A DNA stretch of 64,000 nucleotides, taken from Phaeosaccion multiseriatum (taxonomy: Eukaryota > Ochrophyta, other classes). The notes beneath the pieces are model-generated. The model saw nothing but the letters and a program-made list of their open reading frames with translations. It was not told the origin of the DNA and did not search any database. Position numbers and translations under genes: made by a program. The DNA lies in assembly GCA_965112735.1 (NCBI GenBank), contig OZ218952.1, positions 1,302,001 through 1,366,000 on the forward strand, written 5' to 3'. Positions within the stretch are counted from its first letter, which is position 1, and every line of letters starts with the position of its first letter. Below are positions 21,221 to 33,836 of this stretch, one piece after another.

Positions 21221-22224
21221 AGACGAAATGCAGCCAAGGGACGAGGTGAGTAGCGGTGCAGGGCATGGGGGGGCTGTTAAAGCGGGAAGTATAGTAGGTG
21301 CCGGATCGAATCATGTAAGTCGCTCACACCCCTCCCCGCACATGCAGAAACGAGGCTCAGTTCCGTCACTATTCCTGCTCCCTTTCTTCTCTGTTGTGAT
21401 ACCAACACATTTGTGCTGCAGCAAGCCTTCAGAGTGCGCGGCAGTCATCAGTGGGCAGCAGCTGGCGGACGAGGAAGAGGAGTAAAGCGGGCAGCACTCG
21501 GAAAGGCAGCGACTCAAACTGTGCATAACGGTACGCAACGGTACATAACGGAGGAAGAGGGGGTTTGAGGGGTGAGGGTCAAGGGGAAGGAGAAACAGTT
21601 GGTACTCGACGTCGCTCTGGGGTCCCCTGACCCAGCGCAGAGGAGAAAGAAGGAGAGGGGTGCATGGGAAAGAGCGAGGAGGGCAACGAGGAGGGCATCT
21701 GTCGACAGGGGCGTGGTCTTTGAGGGACGAGGCCGGGGACGGAGAAGAAAGGGTCACTGAAACAATGAAGTACTAGGCAGTCGAGCCGAGGGGAGTGCGT
21801 CAGTGCGTCAGCTCTCCCGGCGCTTGCCTCCTTCGGCATTGCCACGCTCACGCACACACACGCGCACACACACAACACACACACGCGCACACACGCGTAC
21901 GCACACACTTGTTCAAGTAGCACACACAGATACGGACACACTTGTTTCAGATTAGGACTAGCCAGCGCGTTATGGCGGCGTGGTGCACGCGCTTACTGCG
22001 GCCGGCACACACCTACTTCACCGAGTCATGGGACGTGAAGGAAGGAGGGGGCTTGGTGACAGCTTGATTTATGGGCCCGTGATGTGCTGCCACTCGGGCG
22101 CTCACGACAGCATCGGCTTTGGACCATATTGCTTGAAATTGAAAATGTAGATTGTCGATACCAGGGGGGGGGGTTTCCTCGCTTGTTGTCTCTACGCCGT
22201 ATGTAAAACCGAAAGGTTTTCTTG
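21221..22224 (+). other. Unit 6 downstream region and gap before the membrane-protein gene
   Basis: The first 550 bases resemble the 3' block of the other units: GTGGGCAGCAGCTGGCGGA near 21450, and the GAGGGACGAGG and GGGTCACTGA motifs near 21720-21760. A CA/CG-rich run of about 60 bp follows at 21850-21910. The remainder to 22224 shows no coding evidence and probably includes the 3' end of the minus-strand gene. Confidence 0.4.
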
Positions 22225-25200
22225 TCATGCCGATGAGCGCGGTGCCGATGTCTCTACCGTGGAGGTGTCGGGCACCAGCACGGCGGATGCCTCGCTGTTG
22301 AGGCCATCCATAGTCGAGCCTTCTCCTCCTTTAGCCATCGCAATGCCTTGGTCATGTCTCTGGTCCTCTGCAGCTGAAGCCACAACCACATCTTCTTTCT
22401 CTTCTCGAGATGATTCTGACGCCCTCTTTCGCCCCGTGCCCTGCCTGCCGCTGAGGCCCTCCTTCTCGCTTGCCGCTGGCCCCCCTTCTCCGTCGCCTTC
22501 TCGTCCTTCGCCCGGCCCATCCCCTCCTGCTGCTTCACTTCCTGGGCATGCCTCTGGTTGCAAGCCTGCTCCCGAAGCATCACCGCCAGTAACAACAGCA
22601 GCAACAGCAGCTGCTGCTCGTGATGACTCTGATGCCTCCTCCTCTTCGGACACGGCACCTCCTACTACCTCTTTTGGGACTACTCCTTCTCCTAGAGTGT
22701 CTGGCACCCCCATTGCCGGCTCTTGTGGGACAGTCTCGAGGACAGGTAACGCTGGGTCAGAAGCCTCTGGATCAGATCTCTCTGGTTCACATCTTTCTGC
22801 AGCCGAGGGTTCTGCTGCTGACGTCTCTTGCTCACGTGACAACATCCCCTTCCTCTCTTTGCCCAAGTCAACTTGCCCCTCTTGTCTGGTCCCGTCCCCT
22901 GTGGCTGGCTCCTGCTCCTGCGCCGCCGCCGATCCATCAGCATGCTCCAGTGCCACAGACTCGTCTCTCTCGTTGCTCTCAGCCCCAGTTGTTGATGCTG
23001 CATGCCCTCTGACGGCAGTACAACTATCTTCTGTGCTCGTGGGCTGCTCACTGTCATCATCCAATCCCGGGTCTCCTTCTCTGCTCCGGGATGTTTTCCC
23101 TTCCGGAGCTGCGTGGGACACTGCTGCTACCCCTGAGCTCATTGAAGTTGCTTCCACCTCCGTCGATGTTGCCTCCTCTTTGACTGCGGTGCCTTGCCCA
23201 CCGCTTTCATCTGAAGCCAATGCGACTTGTTCACCCAAGGCATCTCCTTCCGCCGCCTCTGCGGCTAAAGCTCTTTCCTGCTTGTCCGCTGTATCTCCTA
23301 GTGGTGCTGCCTCCGCTGTTGCATTTGTCGCTTGTGACAAGCCCCCTTCTGACCCCGTGCCCTGCTCGTCCTCCTCCTGCGCAAAGGCCGCTTCTCCTCC
23401 TGCTTCTTCTCCTCCTCCATCTCCCCCGAGCGAACCTCCTCCTCCTCCTCCCTCATCTCCCGGCCTCGCCCCTGACACCTCCTCTACCGCTGTGTGCTGT
23501 GTCGATACCCTCTCGAACACGAAAGGTTCCCCTGTGCTCTCCTTCACTGCCGCGACTCCATCTCCTCCCTCCGATGCACTTTCTGGCGGGTTTGCCTTCA
23601 TTGCCGGAGCCTCGCACGGTTCTTCAACAAGTGACACGTCTTGCTTGACCTGCTCCACTCGCTCTATATGCTCGACGACTTGCTTGTGGCTCTCAATCGC
23701 GGATACCACTTCCGTCGTTACTCCCTTTTCTCCTTCCGCGGCATCTCCCGAGCCTAAGACTGCCTCTGTTAAGCTTGCTGGCGTGGCTTGCGTTGACGCT
23801 GCCGCCTCTTCCTCTTTGGGTGGCGTGCCTTCCTCAGCCCCGCCATCAAGCGGACCGGCCGATGCTCCTTTTTCGTCTTCGGATGGTGGCCCAACCTCTG
23901 TATAACCAACGGGTGCCCCGCCGGATGGGTCCGCTGCAGAAGAAGCTTCTCTACTGCCTGCAGACCTCTGTTCTGCTACCATCGCGACCTGATCCCCTCT
24001 GCTGCCATCTGCTGCTACCACCACTCCTCCTCTCCCCTCTGCATCCGTCTCACTGCCTCCTTCCCCCAAGAATGCCTCCTCTCTTTGCTGCCGTGCCACA
24101 CTGTCCAACGCCGCTACCCGGATCGCTTCCCATGTAGTCCGTGCACATTCACATTCCCCTCCCGGCGTGGTGAGACCCTCCCCTTTGCTGCCGTCTGCTG
24201 CCATCCATTCATCTCCCCAAGCTGTGTCCCGAATCGCTTCCCAAGTCGCCTCGGCACACTCCCCCTCTCTCCCTGGCACCGCGAGCTGCTCCCCTCCTCG
24301 TGCCTTCAATCGCGGCGCCACATTCTCCAACGCCTCTTCCCTTATGGCTGCCCATGTGACCCAGGCACACTCTGCTTCTCCTCCTGCCATCGTGAGCTGT
24401 CTGTACCTGCTTCCATCCGCTGCCATCCCTCCTCCTTCTCCTCCTCCTTCTCCTCCTTCTCCTTCTCCTTCTCCTTCTCTTCGAAGGGCTAAACCTTTCA
24501 ATGCTTCATCCCGAATCGCTTCCCAAGTCGCCTTGGCACACTCCTCCTCTCTCCCTGGCACCGCGAGTTGCTCCCCTCCTCGTGGGGCCAAATTCTCCAA
24601 CGCTGCGTCTCTTATCCCTTCCCATGTGGCCCTCGCGTACTCCTCCTCTCCTCCTCCTCCTCCTCCTCCTCCTCCTCCTCCTCCTCCTCCTCCTCCTCCT
24701 CCTCCTCCTCCTCCTCCTCCTCCTCCTCCTCCTCCTCCTCCTCCTCCCAAACCACCACCAGCCGTCGTCGTCATCGCATCAGTATTGATATACACGCGCG
24801 TCCGTCGCTTGTCATCGAGCCGCCTTCGCAGCAGCACCGCTACTAAAAGCCCTCCAACAGCAGCAGCCGCCGCCGCAGCCATACTAAACACGAAAACATT
24901 GGGGGGCCCTCCCCCTCCTTCTCCGCCCGGATCTTCTTCATTATCCGTCGAAGGAGTCTCCGTTGGTGGTGCTGCAATGGGCGCCGGGGTGGGGGCGACG
25001 GCAGACTCCCCAGTGGCGAAGCTTCCCAGGGCGAACGATCCATTCTCAAACACAAAGTCCCGCCCTGAAGAAGGTGTGCTGAGGAGTCTTCCCCTCCTCC
25101 TCCTTCTCCCCCTTCCGTGCCGCCGCCGCGCCTCCTCCTCCTCCTCCTCTCCTTCTGCATCCCCGTCGTCCACCGTGGCAAGGTATTCGGCGAGCATATG

Positions 25201-28200
25201 ACCAACGTCGATGGAGCCCTGGTGGGCAGCGCTCAGGCCGAAGCCCTCTCGAATGGCAGCGAAAACGCTCTTCTGGGCGAGGGTAGGAGTAGTCGCTGCA
25301 GTCTCTTCCTCTTCCTCCGAAGCGGCTGCTCCGAGGAGAGCGCGGGCGGTCTGAAAGAGGCTCGAGCTCGAAGGACCTCCGTCGTTACTAGTGCCGTGAT
25401 CGGACCAGTCCATCTCCGCTTCGTCGAGCAGGGAGTAGTTCAGATGCAGGCTGACGAGGGCGCCCCCAAGGGAGGCGTCCAGGCTTTGCACTTGGTAGGT
25501 AAGTGTGGCATCAAAGCCTACCATACCCCCCAGTTCCACCACATCGCTTGCTCCCTTTCCGCTGGAGCCTGTCGCGCCGTTCAGCCACTCGGCAAGCGCA
25601 TCGCTCTTTAGCCCCAAGTCCGCACGCAGCAGCGCACCACTACTGCCACTGCCATCACTGCTGCTGTCCGCATCGAAAGCATAGGTGCTCTTGTACAAAT
25701 CGAAATGATCTGACTCAGGGAAGGACCGTGCCGGGGCCAGCGCCAGGCCTTGGAGCTGTTCAAAGAAGAAGCCCCCGCCCTCCGCGGGCATTGCAAAGTC
25801 CGAAATATCCACCCCGAATAGAACGTCGACGGTTGGCGACGCCTCCGCTGGAGAGAGTGAGGAGGACGACCCTTCCCCCGCTGCCAGGACAATTTCATCC
25901 ATGCTCTCGAACTCCAGGCCGAGGCGAAGGGTGACGGTTACAGACGACAATGGCGACGAGGAGGAGGAGGAGGAGGAGGAGGGGCGCTCGACAACCAACG
26001 CCACTTCGCAGGCGAGGACAAGAGGGAAGGTGACGAACTTGGCGCGGCAAGTAGAGGCGTTGTAATCCACGGAGACGAGTCCTACGAGGGCAACAAGCAA
26101 GTCAATGAGCAGGGGGGGGTTAGGTGGTAGGTCGGGTGGACGCTGAGAGCTACGCGTGTGTGTGCGCGTGCTGCGCCTGTGTCTGTTGCTTGGAGCTAAA
26201 CCGCGTCTCAACCTACAACCTCTGGTAGAAGAGTTGCCACAACTGGACCTCCGCAAGGCACCACAGCTACCCTCCCAGCCACCACGGCACTCGCTTGTCC
26301 ACCCTCCCACCCATCACGACATTCACTTATCCACCCTACCGCAGCCCTCTACTTCTGCTTCTTCTTCTCCTTGCCTACCCCACTGCCGTGGCCTCGTCTG
26401 GATAGCCGCGTGGCCCAGGTGCTTCTAGAGGCCTTTATTTCACAGCCTCACGCGACCACCCGACACACGGACTCATCATGCCCCACTGCCTTTGCTTTCC
26501 ACTGACTCAAGCTTGCTGGCCTCGCTCGCCTGCCTTGCCTGAGCCCCCCTGTTGATCCCTTTTGGGGTCCAAAAATTGGGTCTGATCACTCACCTCCGCC
26601 TTCGTCGTCCTCATGCAGGGTCTCTCCAAACGCCAACTCGGAGTCCCACTCCATGCCTCCTCTCGCCGTAGCGCTGTAGTATGGCAGTGCCCCTCCTCCC
26701 ACCCCTTCTCCTCCCTCTTCCCCGTCCCCAGTGTCCTCGCTGCCCACCGCAGACAGAGAGAACACTTCACTAACGGCCTGCAGCCCTGTCTCGTTGAGGG
26801 AGGTTACTCGAACGACGTACTGCTGCTGCGCTTCTTCAAACACGCTGTCCAGAATGCTCCATGTCAGCCTCCCGGACGTTATGCTCACCCCCCCCGAGGG
26901 AGAGAGAAGGCTAGCGACCACGAAGGAAGCATAGGAGGAAGAGGAAGAAGAAGAAGAAGAAGAAGAAAGCCCATCCTCCTCCTCCTCGTATCGCAACAGC
27001 TCCACCGAGACGAGCCCAGTCGGATCTTCCCCTGCCTTCCCCGTTGCCTCCCACGAGATGACGTGGTGAGAAGAGTTGAGAGCCCATGATGAGTTCCCGG
27101 TGGGTTGCAACACGCGGAGGGCGGAGGGATGGCAGGGCAGGCTGATGTTGCCGGAGGTCCAGCCCTCCCACGAGGAGGAGGACGAGGAGGAGGAGGTCTC
27201 CGAGTCGAAGTACGTAGGCGCCAGTATGTCGATGTCAGGCTGAGGGGGTGGGGAGGGTGGGGAGGGGAGAGGAGTGGTTCGGGGTGGGGGTGGGGGATGG
27301 GGATGGGGTGTAGCGTGTGGGTGTTAGCTAGGGAGGTGAGGGACCACGGGTTTGGGAGAAGAGGGAGGAGGAGGAGGAGGAGGAGGAGGAGGAGGAGCTG
27401 GAGGAGGAGGAGGAGGAGGAGGAGGAGGAGGAGGAGGAGGAGGAGGAGGAGGAGGAGGAGGAGGAGGAGGAGGAGGAGGAGGAGGAGGAGGAGGAGGAGG
27501 AGGAGGAGGAGGAGGAGGAGGAGGAGGAGGAGGAGGAGGAGGAGGAGGAGGAGGAGGAGGAGGAGGAGGAGGAGGAGGAGGAGGAGGAGGAGGAGGAGGA
27601 GGAGGAGGAGGAGGAGGAGGAGGAGGAGGAGGAGGAGGAGGAGGAGGAGGAGGAGGAGGAGGAGGAGGAGGAGGAGGAGGAGGAGGAGGAGGAGGAGGAG
27701 GAGGAGGAGGAGGAGGAGGAGGAGGAGGAGGAGGAGGAGGAGGAGGAGGAGGAGGAGGAGGAGGAGGAGGAGGAGGAGGAGGAGGAGGAGGAGGAGGAGG
27801 AGGAGGAGGAGGAGGAGGAGGAGGAGGAGGAGGAGGAGCTGGAGGAGAGTTGTAGAAACGTTACAAGGCCGGTGCCCGCCCCTCCGCGGGGCTGCAGAGG
27901 CTACATATGTAAGTGAGTACGTACCAAGCCAAATGCCTGCATGAGAGTGGCACCGCCGATCTCAGGCAGCCCCTCGGGGGCGGAGAGCCCCCCCATGCCG
28001 AGGGAGAGGGAGGTGCCGTGGTAGAGACGGTACTGGAAGGACACGGAGCAGTTGGAGCAGTTGGAGGAGGAGGAGCTGTTGGAGTCTTGTTCTCCTTGGA
28101 GGAAGCGATGCAACATCCTCCTCCCCACTGATCCCTCCTGCTCGGTCCAAGAGTTGGGAGGAGGAGACCCTGCGGCATCGTCGGCGAACCCGTCGGTAAT

Positions 28201-31200
28201 TTGATCGGCGATGCCGGTGACAGCTCCCCCCCCCTTGCCGCTCGGCCGCTTCGCCTCCGTGTTTGCCTCGTACGCCGCAGCCCGATGAGTGACTGGAGCG
28301 TGACGCTGCTCGCCTCTTGCTCTTCTCCTTCCTTCTTTTCCTTCACGAGCTGCATTGGAAATCAAAGTGTTGCTCCTCCTGCTGTCGTCGTGGTTAAGGG
28401 AGACCTCATCCTCGTCCTCGTCCTCGTGCTCGTGCTCGTGCGTTTCGTCATCTCCCGATGCGCTCTTCCCCAGCCTGAGCCTTCGCCGCGAGTCGGAGTC
28501 CTGCACCGCCCCCGTGTAGTCCGACGGCGCCGCAGAGCCGATACAGTTACGGGCGGTTACGTACACGTAATGTGTGGTGAGGGAGTCCTCCCAGAACAAG
28601 AGCACGGAGCAAGCCGTGTCCTCGCAGTAGGCAGCGGCGTCAAGCGTGTAGGTCTCGGAGCTGCACGACGAATCACCGATGGCGACTGCCCCCGAACTAC
28701 AGGCGTACTGCACCTCAATTGAGAAGATGGTGGCCGGGGCGGTGAGGCCTGCCGAGCCTCGGGTCCAGCTCACTGACATGAGGCCCGAAACCGTTGAAAC
28801 TGTGGGCTGGGTGACCTCCTCTGGCATCATGCTCAGGTAGCCACCACCCGACGAGATCGATATTGAGTCTCCCTCGACCCTCTCTCCCTCGTTGAATGCC
28901 GCCTCATCCGCTGATTGCTGTATGTAGATGAAGTAGTAAGCACCCCCCGCCACGCTGCTTTGGGTGGAGAAGGAGTGGGAGCAAAGGTCTTGCTCGAGGC
29001 TCAGGAAGTGCGTGAGCTCCGTGCCGAAGTAGGTGGCGGTGGAGAGGACGTGTTGGATCTCTATAATCTCGTTGTCGTCGTCAGTTGCAGTGGTGGTGGT
29101 AGTATTGGTGGTAGTGTTCCCTCCATAGAGAGACACCGTCACATACCCGGAGTTAAAGTTGGAGCTCCATGCGATGCTTAAGTTGCCCTCGTGCCCAAAG
29201 ACCGTGCTGATGCCGGACATGACAGGCGTCGCACTCACGTTACTCGTCTCACTCCAATCACTCCACCCCATGTAGTTCCCCGCCCTGGATCGAAAGGTGT
29301 ACCGCCCTTCATACACATCGATCTGAAGTGTATCGGTGGTCACTGTTCCGCCACTCCCATCCTCGTCCCGAGAAGTGGCCTCGTACCCGACGGGGTCTCC
29401 ATTGCGAACGTCGAAAGTTGTCCACTCCGTTGATAGCGCGTCGTACAGCAGCACATCCCCGCTGCAGTCCACGGCACCCTCAGAGGAGGAGGAAGAGGAG
29501 GAGGACGAGCTGGAATTGTCACACGCCACGACAGGTAGTCCTTGACTCACGGTAGCGTTGTACAGCACGCAGAACCCGAGGGAAGCTCCGCTACTGCTGC
29601 CGTCGCTGCTGCTATTGGTATTGCTATTGGTGCTGCCGGAGGAAGCGGAGGAGATGTTGGTAAAGGTCTGCTCCTTGAAGGCAAAGGCCACGCAGCTGCC
29701 CCCCATCCCATTCTCTCCCATACACGCCGCCGCGCAGTCCTGCACTTGTGCGCGAGAGTCCACCGATGTGGCATTGAGGATGAGCTCTTCGAGTACAAAC
29801 CCAGAGGAGGAGGCACTGCTGCCATCTGTGGAAGTGAATGGGGGGGCCACTTGGTAGGCGTGGTCCTCGCCGTAGGAGCCGTCCCAGGGTCGGAAGAAGC
29901 CCAAGGAGGAGGGGGTGAGCGTGTCTGCGAACCAGCAGTCGAACAGCCAGTCCAACGCACCTCCTCCCGGGGCGCACGTGAGCGAGATACCATAGCTGGT
30001 CGCGATCTGACCACTGCTACTGCCGCTGCTACTGCTACTACTACTGCTGCTGCTGCTGCTGTTCGCCGTTTGGATCTCCAGCCGGATGGCATTGGCGTTG
30101 AGGAAGAGAGGCTCGGTTGGGATGGGCGGATCGGGAGTGCGGGGCACATCCACCTGGACGAAGGCAGAGCCCTCGGCAGGGTTGGCGGGTGAGGCCACAC
30201 CTTCCTCCTCGCCGCTGTCGTACAGCAGCACGCCTATGTAGGGCTTTACATACGCCTGCGTGAGAGGGGTATGGGCAGGACAGAGGTGTATGGGCAGGGC
30301 GGGGTAGAGGTGTATGGGCAGGGCAGGGTAGAGGTGTATGGGTAGGGCAGGGCAGAGGTGTATGGGCAAGGGCGGAAGAAATGAATAGGTAGGGCGGGGT
30401 ACGGCAGGGAAGTGCGGCGAGGGGACAGTCAGAGAGGGATGTAGATAGACGAGGCAACGGTATGGGAGCGTTAAGGTCGTTTGCATGTGTGCGCAAACGA
30501 TGGAATAGCTACGCACGCACACACCCACACACCCGCACACACCCACATACATGGACACACACAAATACGCTCACACAACCTCACGCACACACGCATACAC
30601 GTACACAGGCACACAAACACAAACACGCGCACGCACCTGCAGGTCGAACAGCCCCCAGAGGCGCAAACTGTACCGCGGGACGAGCGCGAGGCGAAGGTTC
30701 ACGGACGAGTTCTTCGGGGAGCGGGAAGGGGTGGTGAGGGAGAGGGGCGCTGTGGAGTAGCTCCAGTTGGTGTGGCTCACGGGTCGGAGGCCTGGGGTAC
30801 GCAGGGGAAGGCAGCGGCAGATGTGAGTTTGTGAGTTTGTGAGTTTGCCATGGGTGGATGGATAGATGGGGGCCGAGGGATGGGAAGGGAGATGGAGAGA
30901 GCGAGAGTAGCGATGGAAAGCGACGGGCGGGAGAGCGAGGGACGTGGTGGCGTGAGCGATGGCCTCGTCGAGGGCGTGAGAAGACGCAGGGGAGGAGGGG
31001 AGCGGAGGAGCAAGGGGGTGGGGGTAGACAGGCAAGACTTCATGCTTGCATACCCAAACCCACCAAGCGCTCCGTCACTTGCCTTCCGAATCCGTATAGT
31101 TGAAACCACACGTATGGCTCCCTTTTACCTCCATCCCTGTGAAGAAGTTCAGCTCCTCCATCGCCCCGGCCACCACGTGAGCCTCCGCCGAGAGCGATAG

Positions 31201-33836
31201 GGACGGCTTGAGGGCCACTGTCACGGGTCCAAGGGGTACATGTATGGTGGGGAGGGAGTCCACAGAGCCAATCTCTCGGGAGGCAAAGTCGCCGGCTTTG
31301 GGGCCCTCAACACGGAGGTAGGCGCTCATCTCAGCCGCGGAAGTCTGAGGGAAGTGATGTGGGGTTTGGTGCGTGCAGTTAGGGGGTGGTGAGGAGGAGA
31401 GCAAAGGAAGAGCGATCGGAGCGCGGAGAGTGAGCAGAGCCAGAGGAGGGAGCAGCTGAGTTTCGCATGCGTCAGTAGTCAGTCAGCGGCTCTTTCGACT
31501 TGCACTCCTCCATCCCTCCACCCCTCTATTCCCTCGTTCCTTCCCTCTTATCACGTTGTCTCTCTCCTTCACGTGATCCAAGCCCCCTCGGCTCACAGCC
31601 TCTCCTCTCCTCCCAAAGGCCTCTCACCGTCTCGAACTCGAGCAAAGTGGTCTCGCAGCCGCCTTGCCAGAGGGAGCAGTTGGTGTCGAGGGACAGGCGG
31701 ATGGCAGTGGACAGCACGGCGAAGCAGTTCTCGCACGCCATCCTCCCATCCTCATCCAAGGCGATGCTGCCGTGTGCCGAATCGAATCCAATCCAATCAG
31801 TGAGTCAGTGAGTCAGTGGGTCAGTGAGCAGGGTGGGGTGGAGGAGTAGGGGTGGGTGGTTATCAGGCAGCTTATACATAGACAGCTGAGGTACCACGCG
31901 CAGCTCAAAACGTGCTGGTCAACAGGTTTGCGTGCGTGCGTGCGTGTGTGCGTGCGTGCGTGTGGCTCAGCTTCCGATCGTACCTGGTGTTAACCGCCCT
32001 CCCCGTTGCCGAATCGTAATTGACGGACGCGCTGGCAAAGGTGTGCTTCGTAGAGCTCGCGTTGAAGGCATACAGCTCCCTTCGTTTAGCCGCAGCACCA
32101 CGGCGTGCCAGAGCCGCCGCTCCTGTGCCGCCTATCCATGGAGGATGATCCCTCGGGCGCTGCGAGGAGGGCCTCGTCGTACTGCTCACAGCGACGCCCG
32201 TCTCATCGGCAGCAGCAGAGGGGAAGTCTGACCACAGCAGCGAGGACTCGTTCTCCTCACTCTCCTCACTCTCCTCACTCTCTCCGTGCTGCTGCTGGTG
32301 GTCGAAGAAGTCTGCCCTCGGCACCTCCACCACCTCCTTCACGAGTTCGCCCCTCTCATGGGCCAGGGCCACACTTTCAAGCTCCCGCCGCGCGTGGTGA
32401 GGGCCCGTCGGATTCGCACCACTCAACAAGGGTGGGGCCGGGCTCTCCGAGGGGGTCCCGTCCAGTGGGGTTTCACCCAGGGGGGTGTCAATCTCAAGGC
32501 GGAGTTGCTGGTTTCAAACAAGATGAGAAAAGGCGGAAGAGAGGGACGAGTGTGTGTATGTGTGTGGCGGCTTTGAGATGAGACGATCACGTGTAGGCAC
32601 GCCATGATTCCCATCTTTGCCTTTTTACTCCCTCCCTCTGCCCTATGCCCTCTGTTTTCTGAGGGAGGTTATGACGTTGCTTGATCCTTACCATGGTATC
32701 AAAGCACGCCGTCGCATTGTGAAATTCCGCCACTACGTGGACCAAACCGTCCTCTCGGATGGTGAAGTCAACGACCCTGCGATAGAACGGCTCCGTCACT
32801 CGAGTACCGTTGACATCGAAGCAACCCTCGAGCTGTCGACCTGTCAACACTGATGTGCCACGCACCCAAGACGATGTGAGCTCCTTCGCCGGCATCCCAG
32901 CTGACCCCCCCCCCTCTGCCTCGCTCTCTCTGCTGCTGCTGTCTGCGCTGCTGGTGCTGCCGCTGACGTTGAGTAAAATGTGAGGGAGAGCCGCCGACGG
33001 CACACCCTGGGTGAGCAGCGAGGAGCGAGAAGCGACGGGCAAGCATCAAGTAGGAACAAGAGAAATGATCAAGGTAGAGGAGAGGGAGGTGGCCTGTGGT
33101 TGAGAGGGTCGAACGAAGAGGTAGAGGTTATTCTGCTCCTTTTCGGTGAGGGCAGAGAGAGAGGCCTGCACTCACCCACCCGCCCACCCATCCTCCCACC
33201 CTCCCTACCTCCTCGGTGGCCGGCATGCACGACACGTGTTTGACCCTGTTGTCATGGTCGAGGGGGATAACATCGGCGCTGATGACCACATCGTAGGACA
33301 GGTGCACCACAGGGACTCGCCTGGCCCGAGGGGAGAGGGGAGATTCAATCGTGCAGTCAGTCAGGCAGGCACTGCTCCTCTTGCTCAGTATGAGGACGTG
33401 TGTATCGGTTCAAAGGTCCTTTCCTATCCTCTCCAGTTGGGTGTGTGAGGCGTACACTGCGGGGTCGGGGGTCGGCTCCCGGTCAGTCGTTCATCTCCGT
33501 CTCTCTCTCTCAATGAACGGGTTACCGCCCCCACGGCATCACTTCCGGACGAAGGCGGAGCTACCATCCAGACCCTCCCTCCAAGTCCTAGTTCCACCAA
33601 GTTACTTACATGTCGCGATCTCGGAAGAGAGGTGGTTGATCATCATCAGCTGCTGCAGCAGGCCTTGCCGTGAAGTGGCGTCGATACGAACGCTCAGCGT
33701 GGGGGAAAGGGGTCCTATGCAGCTCCTTGATGCCTCGGAACGTGGCAGGTCGATCATACGGTACTGTGGTACTACTGCTACCCCAAGCCTCGAGTAGCAG
33801 GACCAAGAGCAGGCCCAGGATGCTGAGGCCGAACAT
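22225..33836 (-). CDS. Giant secreted or type I membrane protein with fibronectin-like domains and TWEAIR-repeat tail
   Basis: Ten exons join with consistent phase into 2855 residues: 33836-33610, 33320-33209, 33006-32692, 32507-31984, 31766-31628, 31344-31083, 30791-30637, 30255-27925, 27239-26594, 26081-22225. Residues 1-20 (MFGLSILGLLLVLLLEAWGS) form a signal peptide. The ectodomain has many N-glycosylation sequons, Ser-rich runs, a PAN/apple-like Cys pattern (DCAAACMG to GFCVLYN) and fibronectin-III-like segments (LSIAWSSNFNSGYVTVSLYGG; VSWTRGS to THYVYVTARN). A membrane span (VFVFSMAAAAAAAVGGLLVAVLL) near residue 1966 is followed by basic residues, a poly-Gly run, five TWEAIR repeats and an acidic disordered tail of about 600 residues. 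The intron after 31083 uses a GC donor. It may be a surface adhesin or receptor-like protein. The family is not recognised. Confidence 0.68.
24060..24640 (-). repeat. Five TWEAIR repeats in the cytoplasmic tail
   Basis: Just after the poly-Gly run, five units share the core ECAxATWEAIRDxAL: EYARATWEGIRDAALENL, ECAKATWEAIRDEALKGL, ECAWVTWAAIREEALENV, ECAEATWEAIRDTAW and ECARTTWEAIRVAALDSV. They are separated by Gly/Glu-rich linkers of variable length. The core would form an amphipathic helix with a conserved Trp. I do not recognise the repeat as a named domain. Confidence 0.75.
24641..24748 (-). repeat. Coding TCC/GGA microsatellite (poly-Gly)
   Basis: An uninterrupted (TCC)n run of about 100 bp on the plus strand is read on the minus strand as a poly-Gly stretch between the membrane span and the TWEAIR repeats. 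Plus-strand frames reading poly-Pro, poly-Leu or poly-Ser here are artefacts. Confidence 0.8.
27240..27924 (-). repeat. Intron with about 475-bp TCC microsatellite
   Basis: This intron of the membrane-protein gene runs from donor TTG|GTACGT to acceptor CACCCCCTCAG. It contains (AGG)n at about 27365-27838 on the plus strand, that is (TCC)n in the sense direction, broken only by GCTGG near each end. As in the ubiquitin-domain genes, a long simple repeat supplies intronic pyrimidine sequence. Confidence 0.88.

Noticed and set aside
22259-23905. 548-residue plus-strand Ser/Pro-rich frame, and similar frames to 25201
   Set aside because: Antisense shadow of the disordered acidic tail of the minus-strand membrane protein, whose frame joins nine other exons in phase.
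27105-27944. Plus-strand poly-Arg and poly-Gly frames
   Set aside because: They are the AGG tract in an intron of the minus-strand gene.
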